Below, piece after piece: positions 45,637-55,273 of a DNA stretch of 64,000 nucleotides. Source of the stretch: an uncultured Candidatus Melainabacteria bacterium (GTDB taxonomy: Bacteria > Cyanobacteriota > Vampirovibrionia > Gastranaerophilales > Gastranaerophilaceae); NCBI GenBank assembly GCA_934718135.1, contig CAKUZW010000006.1, positions 49,169 to 113,168 of the forward strand, in the 5' to 3' direction. Both the position numbers and the translations under genes were made by a program. The notes beneath the pieces are model-generated. The model saw only the letters and a program-made list of their open reading frames with translations, had not been told where the DNA came from and ran no database searches. Within the stretch, counting starts at the first letter, position 1. Each line of letters opens with the position of its first letter.

Positions 45637-46980
45637 CTAATCATCAGTAGAAACTTGGACTTTTTGCTCTTCTCTAACAATCAAAAGTTTAGTAATTCTA
45701 GCTCCGTCAATTTCTTTAACAGTAAAAGTAAATTCGCCATATTTGACCATATCATCAACTTGTGCAATGCGACCCAATTCTTTTACAACCAAACCGGCAA
45801 TCGTATCAACATCTTCAACTTCTAATTTACTTTCATCTATATCAAAATATTCTGCCAATTCATCTAAACGCATCATACCATTTGCGATATAATGATTTGG
45901 TTTAATTTCTTTAATATCAAATTCAGCTTCTTCATCAAACTCATCTTGAACATCACCAAAAATTTCTTCCAACACATCTTCCAATGTAATAATTCCTGAT
46001 GTCCCGCCAAATTCATCAATAACAACAGCCATTTGGCTTTTATGCTTTTTGAATTCAATAACCAAATTGTCCATAGTGATAGTTTCAGGAACCAACAAGA
46101 TTTTTCTTTGAATTTTTTCGATAGGACAAGTTCTATGTTCCAACAACAAAGAATATAAATCTTTAACGTGGATTAAACCGGTAATATGGTCAATATCCCC
46201 GTCATATACAGGATATCGTGTATATTGATTTTCTGATGCAAGTTTGTTTAACTCTTCAATTGACATCTCTTTTGGCACACAAACCATGTCAGTTCTTGGA
46301 ATCATAACTTCTCGAGCCGTCAAATCTGAAAATTTGAACACATTGTGAAGCATATCCTTTTCAGTTTCATTCAAAACACCTTCATCATAACTTGTATCAA
46401 CAAGCAAATCCAAATCCTCAATCGTGTGAACAACACGAGCAGAATTAATAGGAACTCTCAAGACCTTCAAAATCAAATTACAAGCTTTATTCAAACACCA
46501 AACGAACGGTTTTGACACAGTCATAAACACATCCATTGGTTTTGCAACATACAATGAAATCTTTTCAGGATATTGAAGTGCAATACATTTTGGAACTTGT
46601 TCACCGATTACAACGTGCAAAAATGTGATTACAACAAAAGCTACAACCGCCGTAATTGGAACAAGGTATGAATGAGCAGATGGGAAAGTATTGAATAAAG
46701 GAGCCATCATTTTTTCAATCGTTGGAGATCCAAACCAACCAATACCAATACTTGCAATAGTAACACCAATTTGAACTGCCGCAATAAAGAAATTCATATC
46801 ATCTAAAGCTTTTAGTGCAAGTTTCGCATCAACATTACCGTCTTTTGTAAGCTGCTCAATCTTAGTTTTTCTTGCTCTCACAATAGCAAACTCAGCAGAT
46901 ACAAAAAAGGCATTCACAAGTAATAGTAAAAAAACTATAATCCAATTAAAAACAATCGTACCCAAACTCGACTCGTCCAT
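45637..46980 (-). CDS. CorC/HlyC (CNNM)-type membrane protein with CBS domains
   Basis: 447 residues. N-terminal DUF21/CNNM membrane domain (helices IVFLLLLVNAFFVSAEFAIV, AAVQIGVTIASIGIGWFGSP and VVAFVVITFLHVVIGEQVPK), a CBS pair (about 215-335, REVMIPRTDMVCVPKEMS, PVYDGDIDHITGLIHVKDL, MAVVIDEFGGTSGIITLEDVLEEIFGDV) and a C-terminal CorC_HlyC domain (YIANGMMRLDELAEYF...). The family mediates magnesium/cobalt efflux or homeostasis. Older names such as hemolysin C are misleading. It is monocistronic. Confidence 0.92.
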   Translation of the reverse strand: MDESSLGTIVFNWIIVFLLLLVNAFFVSAEFAIVRARKTKIEQLTKDGNVDAKLALKALDDMNFFIAAVQIGVTIASIGIGWFGSPTIEKMMAPLFNTFPSAHSYLVPITAVVAFVVITFLHVVIGEQVPKCIALQYPEKISLYVAKPMDVFMTVSKPFVWCLNKACNLILKVLRVPINSARVVHTIEDLDLLVDTSYDEGVLNETEKDMLHNVFKFSDLTAREVMIPRTDMVCVPKEMSIEELNKLASENQYTRYPVYDGDIDHITGLIHVKDLYSLLLEHRTCPIEKIQRKILLVPETITMDNLVIEFKKHKSQMAVVIDEFGGTSGIITLEDVLEEIFGDVQDEFDEEAEFDIKEIKPNHYIANGMMRLDELAEYFDIDESKLEVEDVDTIAGLVVKELGRIAQVDDMVKYGEFTFTVKEIDGARITKLLIVREEQKVQVSTDD

Positions 46981-47136
46981 TACTCTTTCTTTTCCTTATA
47001 TTTATAGTCTTTATTATAATATCATCAATAAAAAAAATCAATCATCATAGGATAAGTTGATAGGTCAATAGATTTTTTTAAGGGAGAAGGAAAAGGGGAA
47101 TAAGGAAATAAGTTCTTTACATAAAATATTATACAT

Positions 47137-47215
47137 GTCATTACGAGGAACAATATTGAATAAGGAGTACAAATGTCTATACAACGTGACGTAGTAATCC
47201 CAAACAAGTTTTGAA
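47137..47215 (+). repeat. Truncated copy of the 162-bp repeat
   Basis: It starts GTCATTACGAGGAACAATATTGAA and keeps GTGACGTAGTAATCCC, then loses similarity after TTTTGAAAATC. Left inverted end only. Confidence 0.7.
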
Positions 47216-47231
47216 AATCAATACTTTTGTT

Positions 47232-47270
47232 CACTTTTTCTTTTTTGTTTCGAAGAAAAAAGAAAAAGTG
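47232..47270. repeat. Perfect inverted repeat, 15-bp arms
   Basis: CACTTTTTCTTTTTT, nine-base loop, AAAAAAGAAAAAGTG. It is flanked by GTT and GAACC that nearly extend the stem. It could terminate in both directions. Confidence 0.8.
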
Positions 47271-47465
47271 GAACCGAAAAAGAAAAACACGAATGATTAA
47301 ATGGTTCGAGTCATCAGGGGCAAAGCCCCCGAACCCCCTATTCTTCCTTTATGTCCTCCCCTTGTAGCACTAGCTAAACCAGGGTGAGGATTTATATTAT
47401 TTGCAATTACTATACCAACACGATAAATTTTACGTGTCGGATTAGCAAATCCGACCGACTTAACT

Positions 47466-47900
47466 TTAATCAGAAAAAGCACTACTTTTAAACTTTTCCA
47501 TACATTGTTGTTTCGCTTCTGTTCGCCATTTTTCGACAGGATCAGCACGATATACAGGAAGTTGGCAATCTTTTTTCCTTCCTATGGATTTACATTGCCT
47601 ATCCCAATTTTCGGCATAAGATTTTTCCGCATCAAATAAACAAGCATCTAATTGACTTCTTTGATTTATTTCTTCTATTTCTTTCTCATTTCTTATTTTT
47701 TCTTCATAAGCTATTTTGCTATGTTCTACATAAATATAAGAAAATGCACATATTAAAACAACTAATAATATTGTAATATTATTATTAAGTTTAGGTATTT
47801 TTATATTTTGAAATGAAAATTTTGAAAAATCAGGTTTATTATTTATATTATTATTCTTTTCTTCTTTTTCTGGTGCATATTTATCTATATTGAATGGCAT
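47466..47900 (-). CDS. Single-pass membrane hypothetical protein
   Basis: 144 residues. The Asn/Lys-rich N-terminus (about 1-35) leads to one transmembrane helix (NITILLVVLICAFSYIYVEH), then a charged helix (YEEKIRNEKEIEEINQRSQLDA) and a cysteine-rich C-terminus (four cysteines: DACLF, DRQCKS, KDCQLP, KQQCMEK). The C-terminal part, outside the cytoplasm by the positive-inside rule, may form disulfides. No family recognised. It lies among repeats. Confidence 0.55.
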   Translation of the reverse strand: MPFNIDKYAPEKEEKNNNINNKPDFSKFSFQNIKIPKLNNNITILLVVLICAFSYIYVEHSKIAYEEKIRNEKEIEEINQRSQLDACLFDAEKSYAENWDRQCKSIGRKKDCQLPVYRADPVEKWRTEAKQQCMEKFKSSAFSD

Positions 47901-47976
47901 TAACTTAACCCTTTTCCATATTTTGCTTGAATACTACCATATAAAACAATTTTTGTAAACTGCGACAAACTTAACT

Positions 47977-48057
47977 GTCATTCTGAAAGCTTAGAAAATT
48001 TGTGTGAAGAATGAACACTAAATTTTCTTGCTATTCAGAATCTATCAATGTTGATTT
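47977..48057. repeat. About 80-bp palindromic repeat, copy 1
   Basis: TGTCATTCTGAAAGCTTAG...ATTCAGAATCTATCAATGTTG. AGAAAATTT and AAATTTTCT form internal arms and TTCTGAA/TTCAGAA the outer arms. A near-identical copy is at 60285-60366. Confidence 0.8.
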
Positions 48058-48058
48058 G

Positions 48059-48172
48059 AACTAGGGGAATAAGGAAAAAGGGAATAAGTTCGTTACATAA
48101 AGTAGGGTGGGCTCACTAAGCCCACCAATAGAATTTACAGGTCAACTTTATTTAGCTAACCTTTTATGATTA
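48059..48172. other. Polypurine tract and GGTGGGCT hairpin
   Basis: AGGGGAATAAGGAAAAAGGG (about 48063-48084) repeats the polypurine tract of 47.09 kb, followed by AAGTTCGTTACATAAAG. GGTGGGCT-cacta-AGCCCACC at about 48107-48127 is a stable hairpin downstream of the 48.2-kb gene. Without a clear U-tract its role as a terminator is doubtful. Confidence 0.5.
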
Positions 48173-48850
48173 TTATACTTTCTTTTTATTTAGAGCAACC
48201 AAAATTTTATTTTTCAAAGCAACACATGCATTCAAAGTCTCTTTACATCTATCTTTCTCACCTTTTGAACTGTAATTAACTTTAGAAGGGGCATCAATAC
48301 CCAAAGATTTCGCTTGTTGTACCAATTTTGGATATGCAATATCTACATATACCTTAGTAGCAAGAGTCATCGGGAATTTACCTTTTAAATTTTTCACAAC
48401 CTGATGGAATTCTTGTGCTGCAGTGTCAGCATTTACCATAGGAATAGACTCAGACTTTAATTGAATCCATTTTGTTGCGGCATTTGCTCTAGATTTAATT
48501 GCTTCAGGTGATGTACGTTCTTTTTTCAAATTCGCTTCCATTTCACTCCCAATATCATTTTGTGAAACTTCGTTGTGTTTTCCAATATCCATTAGCCATT
48601 TTACAGATAATTCTTCTTTGCTTTTTCCTGTTTTTTTACTTTCACGTTCAAGATAAATTGAAATAGATTTTTGTGCATTTTCTAAAGATATTGAGTATTT
48701 GATTTGTTTACCACCTTTATCCTTAACAAAATTATTCCAAACTGATGCATTAATTTTTTTGTCTTTTTTACCATCACTATTATCTAACAATTTTGAAATA
48801 GCATCTGGGGCACTTGGTTTTACTGTGTTTCTTAAATTTTTGATATCCAT
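48173..48850 (-). CDS. Lineage-specific protein, pentamer-promoter gene 1
   Basis: 225 residues, GAGGAG upstream. LLDNSDGKKDKKINASVWNNF resembles a degenerate EF-hand loop (DxSDGxxDxxI). The remainder is helical and charged (SLENAQKSISIYLERESKKTGKSKEEL, SRANAATKWIQLKS, EFHQVVKNLKGKFPMT) and ends basic. No signal peptide or membrane segment. No family recognised. Its promoter is one of four modules with ATGAT pentamers, lying about 100 bases upstream. Confidence 0.65.
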   Translation of the reverse strand: MDIKNLRNTVKPSAPDAISKLLDNSDGKKDKKINASVWNNFVKDKGGKQIKYSISLENAQKSISIYLERESKKTGKSKEELSVKWLMDIGKHNEVSQNDIGSEMEANLKKERTSPEAIKSRANAATKWIQLKSESIPMVNADTAAQEFHQVVKNLKGKFPMTLATKVYVDIAYPKLVQQAKSLGIDAPSKVNYSSKGEKDRCKETLNACVALKNKILVALNKKKV

Positions 48851-48923
48851 TCTTATACTCCTCGTTTTGTAACTCTCACATGTTTATAAAAAAACGCCGG
48901 AAATAAGAATTGCCCCGCCCCAC

Positions 48924-49014
48924 CACATCATATCATATCATATCATATAGGGCAGTATAACTGGATTTGAGGCATTTTAAAACTCATCTTTACATATCGT
49001 TACAATTGTAGAAT
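48924..49014 (-). promoter_or_regulatory. Pentamer promoter module D1
   Basis: On the minus strand: CTACAATTGTAACGATATG, an AT-rich stretch, TTTTAA (-35 position), the 17-bp spacer AATGCCTCAAATCCAGT, TATACT (-10), GCCCTAT, then ATGAT four times. Nearly identical modules are at 59474-59566 and 61507-61594, and a diverged one at 60191-60262. It faces the 48.2-kb gene. Confidence 0.7.
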
Positions 49015-49035
49015 TTGTCGTCTTTTATCAAATGG

Positions 49036-49396
49036 ATAGACCCTGAATCTAGTTCAGGGTGACGCAAACTACGTCATCCTGATGGCACGCGAGCTCAAGC
49101 ATTAAGACGTGAGCCGTATCCGTTTAATGCGAGCGTGAAGAGCCCGAAGAATCTACAAACATAAAGTCATGTACCGAGCAGAGTGCGGAGCTATCTGCCA
49201 AAACGATAGGCTGTACGCAGGACATATTGGGCAGACACGGAGTCACGTCTATGGCGAGGAGAAGTGTCAGACAGAAACACAGAGTGACGTAGTAATCCAT
49301 AACAAATTATGAAATGGTGAAACTTGTCAGGGATTGCGACACTGGAGACTATTATCTAATCTAAAAAACAATTTTTCAAAACCCGTTCGCAATGAC
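49036..49396. repeat. Composite repeat block
   Basis: The first part (49036-49276) is richer in G and C than its surroundings and starts with the hairpin CCCTGAA-tctag-TTCAGGG, shared with 60389-60407. The second part (49277-49396) is the 3' three quarters of the 162-bp repeat, ending CGTTCGCAATGAC. A short frame through here encodes nothing recognisable. Confidence 0.65.
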
Positions 49397-49489
49397 ATGA
49401 ATAAAAAGATCCTTCGGTTAAAAGCTCAGGATGACGTAAAAAAACACAAAGACCTCAGTGCCCTAGAACCTTCTTTACCTAACTTCTTT

Positions 49490-49577
49490 CCTTATTTCAC
49501 CTTTTCCTTCTCCCTTAAAAAAACCGTCCTTTGGATAAATCCAAAGGACGGTCAATTTTATTCAACTTCAAAGAAAA
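49490..49577. other. Polypyrimidine tract and rpo terminator region
   Basis: CTTTCCTTATTTCACCTTTTCCTTCTCCC lies next to the rpoC2 terminator; it is the complement type of the polypurine tracts described elsewhere. No gene. Confidence 0.5.
49523..49555 (-). terminator. Terminator of the rpoBC1C2 operon
   Basis: ACCGTCCTTTGGA-taaa-TCCAAAGGACGGT, a perfect 13-bp stem, followed on the minus strand by seven T. Confidence 0.9.
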
Positions 49578-52500
49578 TTAGTGTTGATCGTCAACATTAA
49601 AATCAGGAGCACCAAACATGCCTTCAATTTCTTCCAAAATTGCAGACGGTTTTCTTGCTTGATTACGTTGAGCTACTGCACGTTTTCTTTCTTCTCTGTC
49701 ACGTTCTTCATTTGCGTTAATCAAATGATGGAAACCAGTACCTGCCGGAATTAGACGACCGATAATAACGTTTTCTTTCAAACCTCTTAACAAGTCTTTC
49801 TTTCCGTCAACTGCTGCTTCAGTTAAGATTCTTGTTGTTTCTTGGAATGAAGCTGCTGAAATGAAGCTTTCTGTGTTCAAAGAAGCTTTTGTAATACCTA
49901 ACAACATGTATTCACAAGTTGCAGGAGCTTTACCAGCTTCTTCAGCCAATTTATTTTCTTTTTCGAAAGTTTGCATTTCAATCAATTCACCAGGTAACAA
50001 GTTTGTATCACCTGCGTCAACAATCTTAACTTTCTTAGTCATTTGACGAACAATGATTTCAATGTGTTTATCAGCAATTTCAACACCTTGTGAACGATAT
50101 ACACGTTGTACTTCGTCTACCAAATATTGTTGAGCTGCTTCCGGTCCGCATAATCTCATAACATCATGTGGATTCATAGGACCAGATGTCAACGGTTGAC
50201 CTTTTGTAATCTTTTGTCCGTTTGAAACAATTACATTAGCATCAATTGCGTATTTGATTTCTGATGATGAACCGTTTTCATCCACTAAGAATAATCTAGG
50301 GAATCCATCGTCATCAATTTCAATCTTAGCTGTACCGTCAGTTTCTGCCAAAATAGCACAATCTTTAGGTTTTCTACCTTCCAAAAGTTCTTCAACTTTC
50401 GGCAAACCTTGAACGATATCGCCTGTTTTTTCTCTTTCAAATACCAATGTTGCAATCAAGTCACCTCTAAGTACCAAAGCACCTGAGTCAATTTGAAGCA
50501 TTGTACCTGGGCTGATTAAGTAAGGACGACCATTTCTGATTGAGATTTTGCCTTTATTAACTGCTGTAACCAAACCTGAAACAGGAGAAGTTTCACCACT
50601 TTCAGCCAAAACTTTATCAGCTTTAACAAATTGACCTTTCTTAACTACTGCAGGACCTTCTACAGAAACAGTTGTTGATGAAGAATCAGAGATTAAAAGA
50701 AGTCTTCTTGCATCTTCGCTATCGTTTTTGATTGAAGCAACCGCATTATTTACAGCCAAAACTTGAGTTTTAGCAACCGGAGTTCTAGGGTCAATAGTTT
50801 CACCGTCTTTTACAAGTAATTCAGTTTGAAGAGCAGCGTTTGCAGCACCTTCAATTTCACGACGAACAATCAAGTTTTCTAATACAACAATTCTCAAATT
50901 ACCATTAGAATCAAGTTCTACCATACCTTTTAGGTGTGATAAGTAACCTTGCATTTGAAGAACTAAGCTTGTTCTTGTGATTGTAGCACCGTCAACATTT
51001 CTTACTCTAGCACCGTCTTTGTATTGAAGTTGAGTTACAGGGATGATATCAATTAATTCATCAGTCGTGTTGAATGCAATTGATACATCTTTTTGGTTAA
51101 CTTCTAATACTTGAACAGGTCTGATTAAGATTTGAACCGGTTGATTTGTAATAGAATCTTCATCTAAAGACAATGTAGAATCCATTTCTTCATCCAAATC
51201 TTCGATAGGTAATTCATCAACTGAAGAATCCATAATTGTAACGATTGAAGTTTCTTTAGCTTTGATACCGTCAGCAATTACTGTACCTTTTTTAACAACT
51301 TCACCTTCGTCAACTTTCAATTCAGAAATATTTGACAATGTGTGAACTTCACCAGGTCTTACAGTGATTTCGTGAATTACATCATTGTATTCTTTAAATT
51401 CAACAACACCGTCAATGTGGCAATAAACGTCTTTAACAATTTCAGTACCGGCTGTAACTGTTGTACCGTTTTCTACCATTTTCAAAGTGCTGTCTTTATT
51501 GATTTGGTGAATTTCTTCCGGAATAAATACAACTTTACCAGGTTTTGTAATGATTTGATTGTCATCAACTTCAACGTCAACATATCTGATTTCACCTGAA
51601 GATGAAACTGAACAATCATCATCAATAAGTTCGGCAATAATCATACCGTTTTCAACTGTTGTATCAACAGGAGCTTTAACAATATATTTTTCACCGGTTT
51701 TATCAACTGTCCAAAGTTGTTCTTTTTTAGTTTGTTCAAAAGATGCATTTTCTGGTTGTAAAGATGCAATTACAATTGTCAATTCTTTACCTTGAACAAT
51801 TTTCTTAATCTTTTTACCGTCAAATTTAGCTTCTTCAACAACTAAATCATCACCAACTCTAACTTCACCACCGTGTTCGCAGATTGTCAAAGTTTCAGCC
51901 AATTTTTCACCTTTGGAGATTTTTTGACCGTCTTTAACAAGAACTTTAGAACCACCAGGTAGAGTATAAACATCACCGCCTAAAACCCAAACGATACCTT
52001 GTTTGTTTGTAGTTCTAAGAATGTTACCTTGTCTGTCTTTCTTTTCGTCAGCTTTGAAATCTTCGAAAATAATTTCACCACTGATATCAGTCGTAATATC
52101 TTTTGTTGCTTTTTCTGTCAAACGGCTGCTATCACTTTGAGATGATGGAGCGTGTTCTGCCATTTTGTAACCTTTAGCAACTTCTTGCCCGTCAGTGATA
52201 AACAATGTAGCACCGGCAGGAATGTGATATTTAGTTGTTCTTTTTTCGCCTTGAACTTCGATATCAGCTTCATACATAGAAACTTGAACGATATCACCGT
52301 GACGAGTTCTAAGTTCTCTAGCTTTGATTTTAGAAACAACTTTACCTGCTTCTCTAGCCAAGATTTCTTTCTTAGCTTCTTTAACACCAACAGCACCACC
52401 GGTGTGGAATGTTCTCATTGTTAACTGAGTACCAGGTTCACCAATTGACTGAGCTGCGATAATACCGATAGCTTCACCGATATCAACAAGTTTTTGGCTT

Positions 52501-53432
52501 GTCATAGCCCAACCATAACATTTTTGGCAAACACCATATTCCAAACCACAAGTTAAACCTGAACGAACTTTCAATTCATGTAAGTCTAAGCTTGAGATTT
52601 TTTTGATGTCTTCTCTATCCATTGTTTTGCCTTTAGCAACTAAAACATTACCTTCAGTATCAACAATATCTTGAGCAACTGTTCTTCCCAACAATCTGTC
52701 GATTAATGGAACAATAACAGCATCGCCATCTGTAATCGGTTTCATATTAATAAATTTGTCTGTATGACAATCATCAGCTCTAATAATTACATCTTGAGCA
52801 ACGTCAACCAAACGTCTTGTTAAGTAACCTGAATCGGCTGTTTTCAATGCTGTATCTACAAGACCTTTACGAGCACCGTAAGATGAAATGATGTATTCTG
52901 TAACGGATAGACCTTCTTTAAAGTTTGATTTGATAGGCAAGTCGATGATTTGACCTTGTGCGTCTGCCATCAAACCTCTCATACCAACTAGCTGTGAAAC
53001 CTGTGACAAGTTACCACGGGCTCCGGAGAATGCCATCATATATACAGGGTTTAATTTGTCAAAATTTTCAACAACTTGTTCTGTCAATTTTGCAGTTGTT
53101 TCAGACCAAGTATCAATAACTTTTGTATATCTTTCAACCTCTGTAATTTCACCTTTTAGGTATCTTTTTGTTGATTTTTCAATTTCTTCTTCCGCTGATT
53201 TCAACAAATCTTTTTTGATTGACGGAACTGACAAGTCAGCAATTGAAATTGTGGTACCTGAAACAGTTGCATACTTGTAACCCAAGCGTTTCAATGCATC
53301 GGCAAGAGACGCAGCTTTAGCACCACCGTATTCCAAATACATCTGACCTAACAATTTCTTCAACGAACCTTTGTCCATTTGTTTGTTAATGAAATCAGGT
53401 GATTTTTTAGTATGTGTATATGTGTTTTCCAT
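49578..53432 (-). CDS. rpoC2: RNA polymerase beta' subunit, C-terminal part (RpoC2)
   Basis: 1284 residues, the C-terminal half of beta', separate from RpoC1 as in Cyanobacteria and plastids. It begins before the bridge-helix region and holds MMAFSGARGNLSQVSQLVGMRG, LTCGLEYGVCQKCYGW (zinc-type cysteines), AAQSIGEPGTQLTMRTFHTGG (trigger-loop start, about residue 341) and, much later, GDIVQGLPKVEELLEGRKPKD (about 1006). The intervening stretch of over 600 residues of beta-rich repeats matches the very large SI3 insertion of cyanobacterial enzymes; E. coli SI3 has about 190. It is 45 bases downstream of rpoC1. Confidence 0.97.
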   Translation of the reverse strand: MENTYTHTKKSPDFINKQMDKGSLKKLLGQMYLEYGGAKAASLADALKRLGYKYATVSGTTISIADLSVPSIKKDLLKSAEEEIEKSTKRYLKGEITEVERYTKVIDTWSETTAKLTEQVVENFDKLNPVYMMAFSGARGNLSQVSQLVGMRGLMADAQGQIIDLPIKSNFKEGLSVTEYIISSYGARKGLVDTALKTADSGYLTRRLVDVAQDVIIRADDCHTDKFINMKPITDGDAVIVPLIDRLLGRTVAQDIVDTEGNVLVAKGKTMDREDIKKISSLDLHELKVRSGLTCGLEYGVCQKCYGWAMTSQKLVDIGEAIGIIAAQSIGEPGTQLTMRTFHTGGAVGVKEAKKEILAREAGKVVSKIKARELRTRHGDIVQVSMYEADIEVQGEKRTTKYHIPAGATLFITDGQEVAKGYKMAEHAPSSQSDSSRLTEKATKDITTDISGEIIFEDFKADEKKDRQGNILRTTNKQGIVWVLGGDVYTLPGGSKVLVKDGQKISKGEKLAETLTICEHGGEVRVGDDLVVEEAKFDGKKIKKIVQGKELTIVIASLQPENASFEQTKKEQLWTVDKTGEKYIVKAPVDTTVENGMIIAELIDDDCSVSSSGEIRYVDVEVDDNQIITKPGKVVFIPEEIHQINKDSTLKMVENGTTVTAGTEIVKDVYCHIDGVVEFKEYNDVIHEITVRPGEVHTLSNISELKVDEGEVVKKGTVIADGIKAKETSIVTIMDSSVDELPIEDLDEEMDSTLSLDEDSITNQPVQILIRPVQVLEVNQKDVSIAFNTTDELIDIIPVTQLQYKDGARVRNVDGATITRTSLVLQMQGYLSHLKGMVELDSNGNLRIVVLENLIVRREIEGAANAALQTELLVKDGETIDPRTPVAKTQVLAVNNAVASIKNDSEDARRLLLISDSSSTTVSVEGPAVVKKGQFVKADKVLAESGETSPVSGLVTAVNKGKISIRNGRPYLISPGTMLQIDSGALVLRGDLIATLVFEREKTGDIVQGLPKVEELLEGRKPKDCAILAETDGTAKIEIDDDGFPRLFLVDENGSSSEIKYAIDANVIVSNGQKITKGQPLTSGPMNPHDVMRLCGPEAAQQYLVDEVQRVYRSQGVEIADKHIEIIVRQMTKKVKIVDAGDTNLLPGELIEMQTFEKENKLAEEAGKAPATCEYMLLGITKASLNTESFISAASFQETTRILTEAAVDGKKDLLRGLKENVIIGRLIPAGTGFHHLINANEERDREERKRAVAQRNQARKPSAILEEIEGMFGAPDFNVDDQH

Positions 53433-53477
53433 TCTAATTTTTCCTCAATTAGTTATTTCCATTTATTTTAAAACCAC

Positions 53478-55187
53478 TTAAACAAGTGCTTTTCTAACTT
53501 CTTCGTTAAATATAATTCTACCTACGGTAGTTTCTAATTTTTCACCTTTTTCGTCTCTTACAACGATTTTATCGTGAAGTTTAATTACACCAACTTCTAG
53601 AGCTGAAATTGCATCTTGGAAATTGTAGAAGTAACCTTTAACTTCTTGATTAGGCTCTTTTAATGTAGTCAAGTAGTACATACCAAGAACCATATCCTGT
53701 GAAGGAGTTACAATCGGCTTACCGTTTGCAGGTGCTAACAAGTTGTTAGTTGCTAACATCAACATTCTAGCTTCTGCTTGAGCTTCAATTGACAACGGAA
53801 CGTGAACAGCCATTTGGTCACCATCAAAGTCAGCGTTGAATGCTGTACAAGCTAGTGGGTGAAGTTGAATTGCACGACCTTCTACCAATTTTGGTTCAAA
53901 TGCTTGAATACCTAATCTGTGAAGGGTTGGAGCACGGTTCAACATTACAGGGTGTCCGTCAATTACCTCTTCCAAGATATCCCATACGATAGGCTCTGAA
54001 CGTTCAATTTTCTTCTTAGCAGATTTGATGTTTTGAACATATCCACGTTCAATCAATTTGTTAACAACAAACGGTTTGAACAATTCGATAGCCATTTCTT
54101 TTGGCAAACCACATTGGTTCAATGTCAAAGAAGGACCTACAACGATTACTGAACGACCTGAGTAGTCAACACGTTTACCTAACAAGTTTTGACGGAAACG
54201 ACCTTGTTTACCTTCAATAATGTTAGACAATGATTTCAACGCTCTGTTATTTGGTCCAACAACTGTTCTTCCTCTTCTACCGTTATCAATAAGAGCATCA
54301 ACAGCTTCTTGTAACATTCTCTTTTCGTTTCTTACGATAATTTCAGGAGCTCCCATTTCCAAAAGTCTTTGTAAACGGTTGTTTCTGTTAATTACACGTC
54401 TATACAAATCGTTCAAATCAGATGTTGCAAATCTACCACCATCCAATTGAACCATTGGTCTTAAATCCGGAGGAGTAACAGGAAGTACATCCATAATCAT
54501 CCAAGTCGGACTTGTTTCTGATGAAATCAATGAATCTAACAATCTTAATCTCTTAATTAGTTTAGATTTCTTTTGAACAGAAGTTACGTTTCCTGCTAAT
54601 TCGCCTCTGATTTCTTCAGCCAATTTTTTAGTATCAATTTCTGATAAAAGTTCTTTAATAGCTTCTGCACCAATACCAACTTTTAAAGTTGATTCTTCGT
54701 TTTCAGCCATATAATCTTCATATTCTTCTTCAGTTAACAATTGAAGTTTTCTGAAATCACTATCACCACCATCAATTACAACATAGCTGTTGAAATAGAT
54801 AACTTGTTCTAGATCTTTCAAAGTCATATCAAGTAATAAACCAAGGTATGAAGGAATTCCTTTTAGGAACCAAATATGAGATACAGGAGCCGCAAGCTTA
54901 ATGTGTCCCATTCTGTGACGTCTTACTTTTGAATCTGTAACTTCAACACCGCAACGTTCACAGATAATACCTTTGTGTCTTACTCTTTTATATTTACCGC
55001 AATAACATTCCCAGTCTTTTGTTGGCCCGAAAATTCTTTCGCAGAATAAGCCATCTCTTTCCGGTTTTAATGTACGGTAGTTGATAGTTTCCGGTTTTGT
55101 TACTTCGCCGTGTGACCATTGAAGTATTCTTTCCGGAGAAGCTATACTTATTCGTATATAATCAAAATAATCAATGCTTGTTGACAT
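53478..55187 (-). CDS. rpoC1: RNA polymerase beta' subunit, N-terminal part (RpoC1/gamma)
   Basis: 569 residues. N-terminal zinc ribbon with four cysteines (CERIFGPTKDWECYCGKYKR..GIICERCGVEV), clamp and rudder segments, LDGGRFATSDLNDLYRRVINRN, LLGKRVDYSGRSVIVVGP, and the catalytic magnesium loop TAFNADFDGDQMAVHVPL at about residue 454. Ends soon after the active site, where cyanobacterial RpoC1 (gamma) ends. Slightly shorter than the about 620 of photosynthetic Cyanobacteria. 86 bases downstream of rpoB. Confidence 0.97.
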   Translation of the reverse strand: MSTSIDYFDYIRISIASPERILQWSHGEVTKPETINYRTLKPERDGLFCERIFGPTKDWECYCGKYKRVRHKGIICERCGVEVTDSKVRRHRMGHIKLAAPVSHIWFLKGIPSYLGLLLDMTLKDLEQVIYFNSYVVIDGGDSDFRKLQLLTEEEYEDYMAENEESTLKVGIGAEAIKELLSEIDTKKLAEEIRGELAGNVTSVQKKSKLIKRLRLLDSLISSETSPTWMIMDVLPVTPPDLRPMVQLDGGRFATSDLNDLYRRVINRNNRLQRLLEMGAPEIIVRNEKRMLQEAVDALIDNGRRGRTVVGPNNRALKSLSNIIEGKQGRFRQNLLGKRVDYSGRSVIVVGPSLTLNQCGLPKEMAIELFKPFVVNKLIERGYVQNIKSAKKKIERSEPIVWDILEEVIDGHPVMLNRAPTLHRLGIQAFEPKLVEGRAIQLHPLACTAFNADFDGDQMAVHVPLSIEAQAEARMLMLATNNLLAPANGKPIVTPSQDMVLGMYYLTTLKEPNQEVKGYFYNFQDAISALEVGVIKLHDKIVVRDEKGEKLETTVGRIIFNEEVRKALV

Positions 55188-55273
55188 TTATAATGTTCTC
55201 CTTTTTTATTTTGTGAGAAGAAATCTTGCGAAAGGGGAAATAAATTCACCTTTCACAAGTTCTATTCACTTAT

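Larger units (their letters stand above)
46981..47465. other. Repeat-rich intergenic region
   Basis: No gene that I accept. It contains a polypurine tract (about 47080-47112), a truncated copy of the 162-bp repeat (47137-47215), a 15-bp perfect inverted repeat of C/T and A/G runs (47232-47270), a locally GC-rich block with CAGGGGCAAAGCCCCCGAACC (about 47315-47337), and the palindrome GTCGGATTAGCAAATCCGAC (about 47436-47455). Short frames within it read through repeats. Confidence 0.7.

Noticed and set aside
47297..47548. 83-codon minus-strand frame
   Set aside because: It runs through palindromic repeats and the end of the 47.5-kb gene in another frame; its product is the usual translation of repeat sequence.
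49334..49600. 88-codon plus-strand frame
   Set aside because: It is encoded by the 162-bp repeat and the terminator region and overlaps the 3' end of rpoC2.
49578..55187. rpoC broken by a frameshift
   Set aside because: Both halves have complete ends, ribosome-site spacing and the breakpoint known from Cyanobacteria; it is a natural split.
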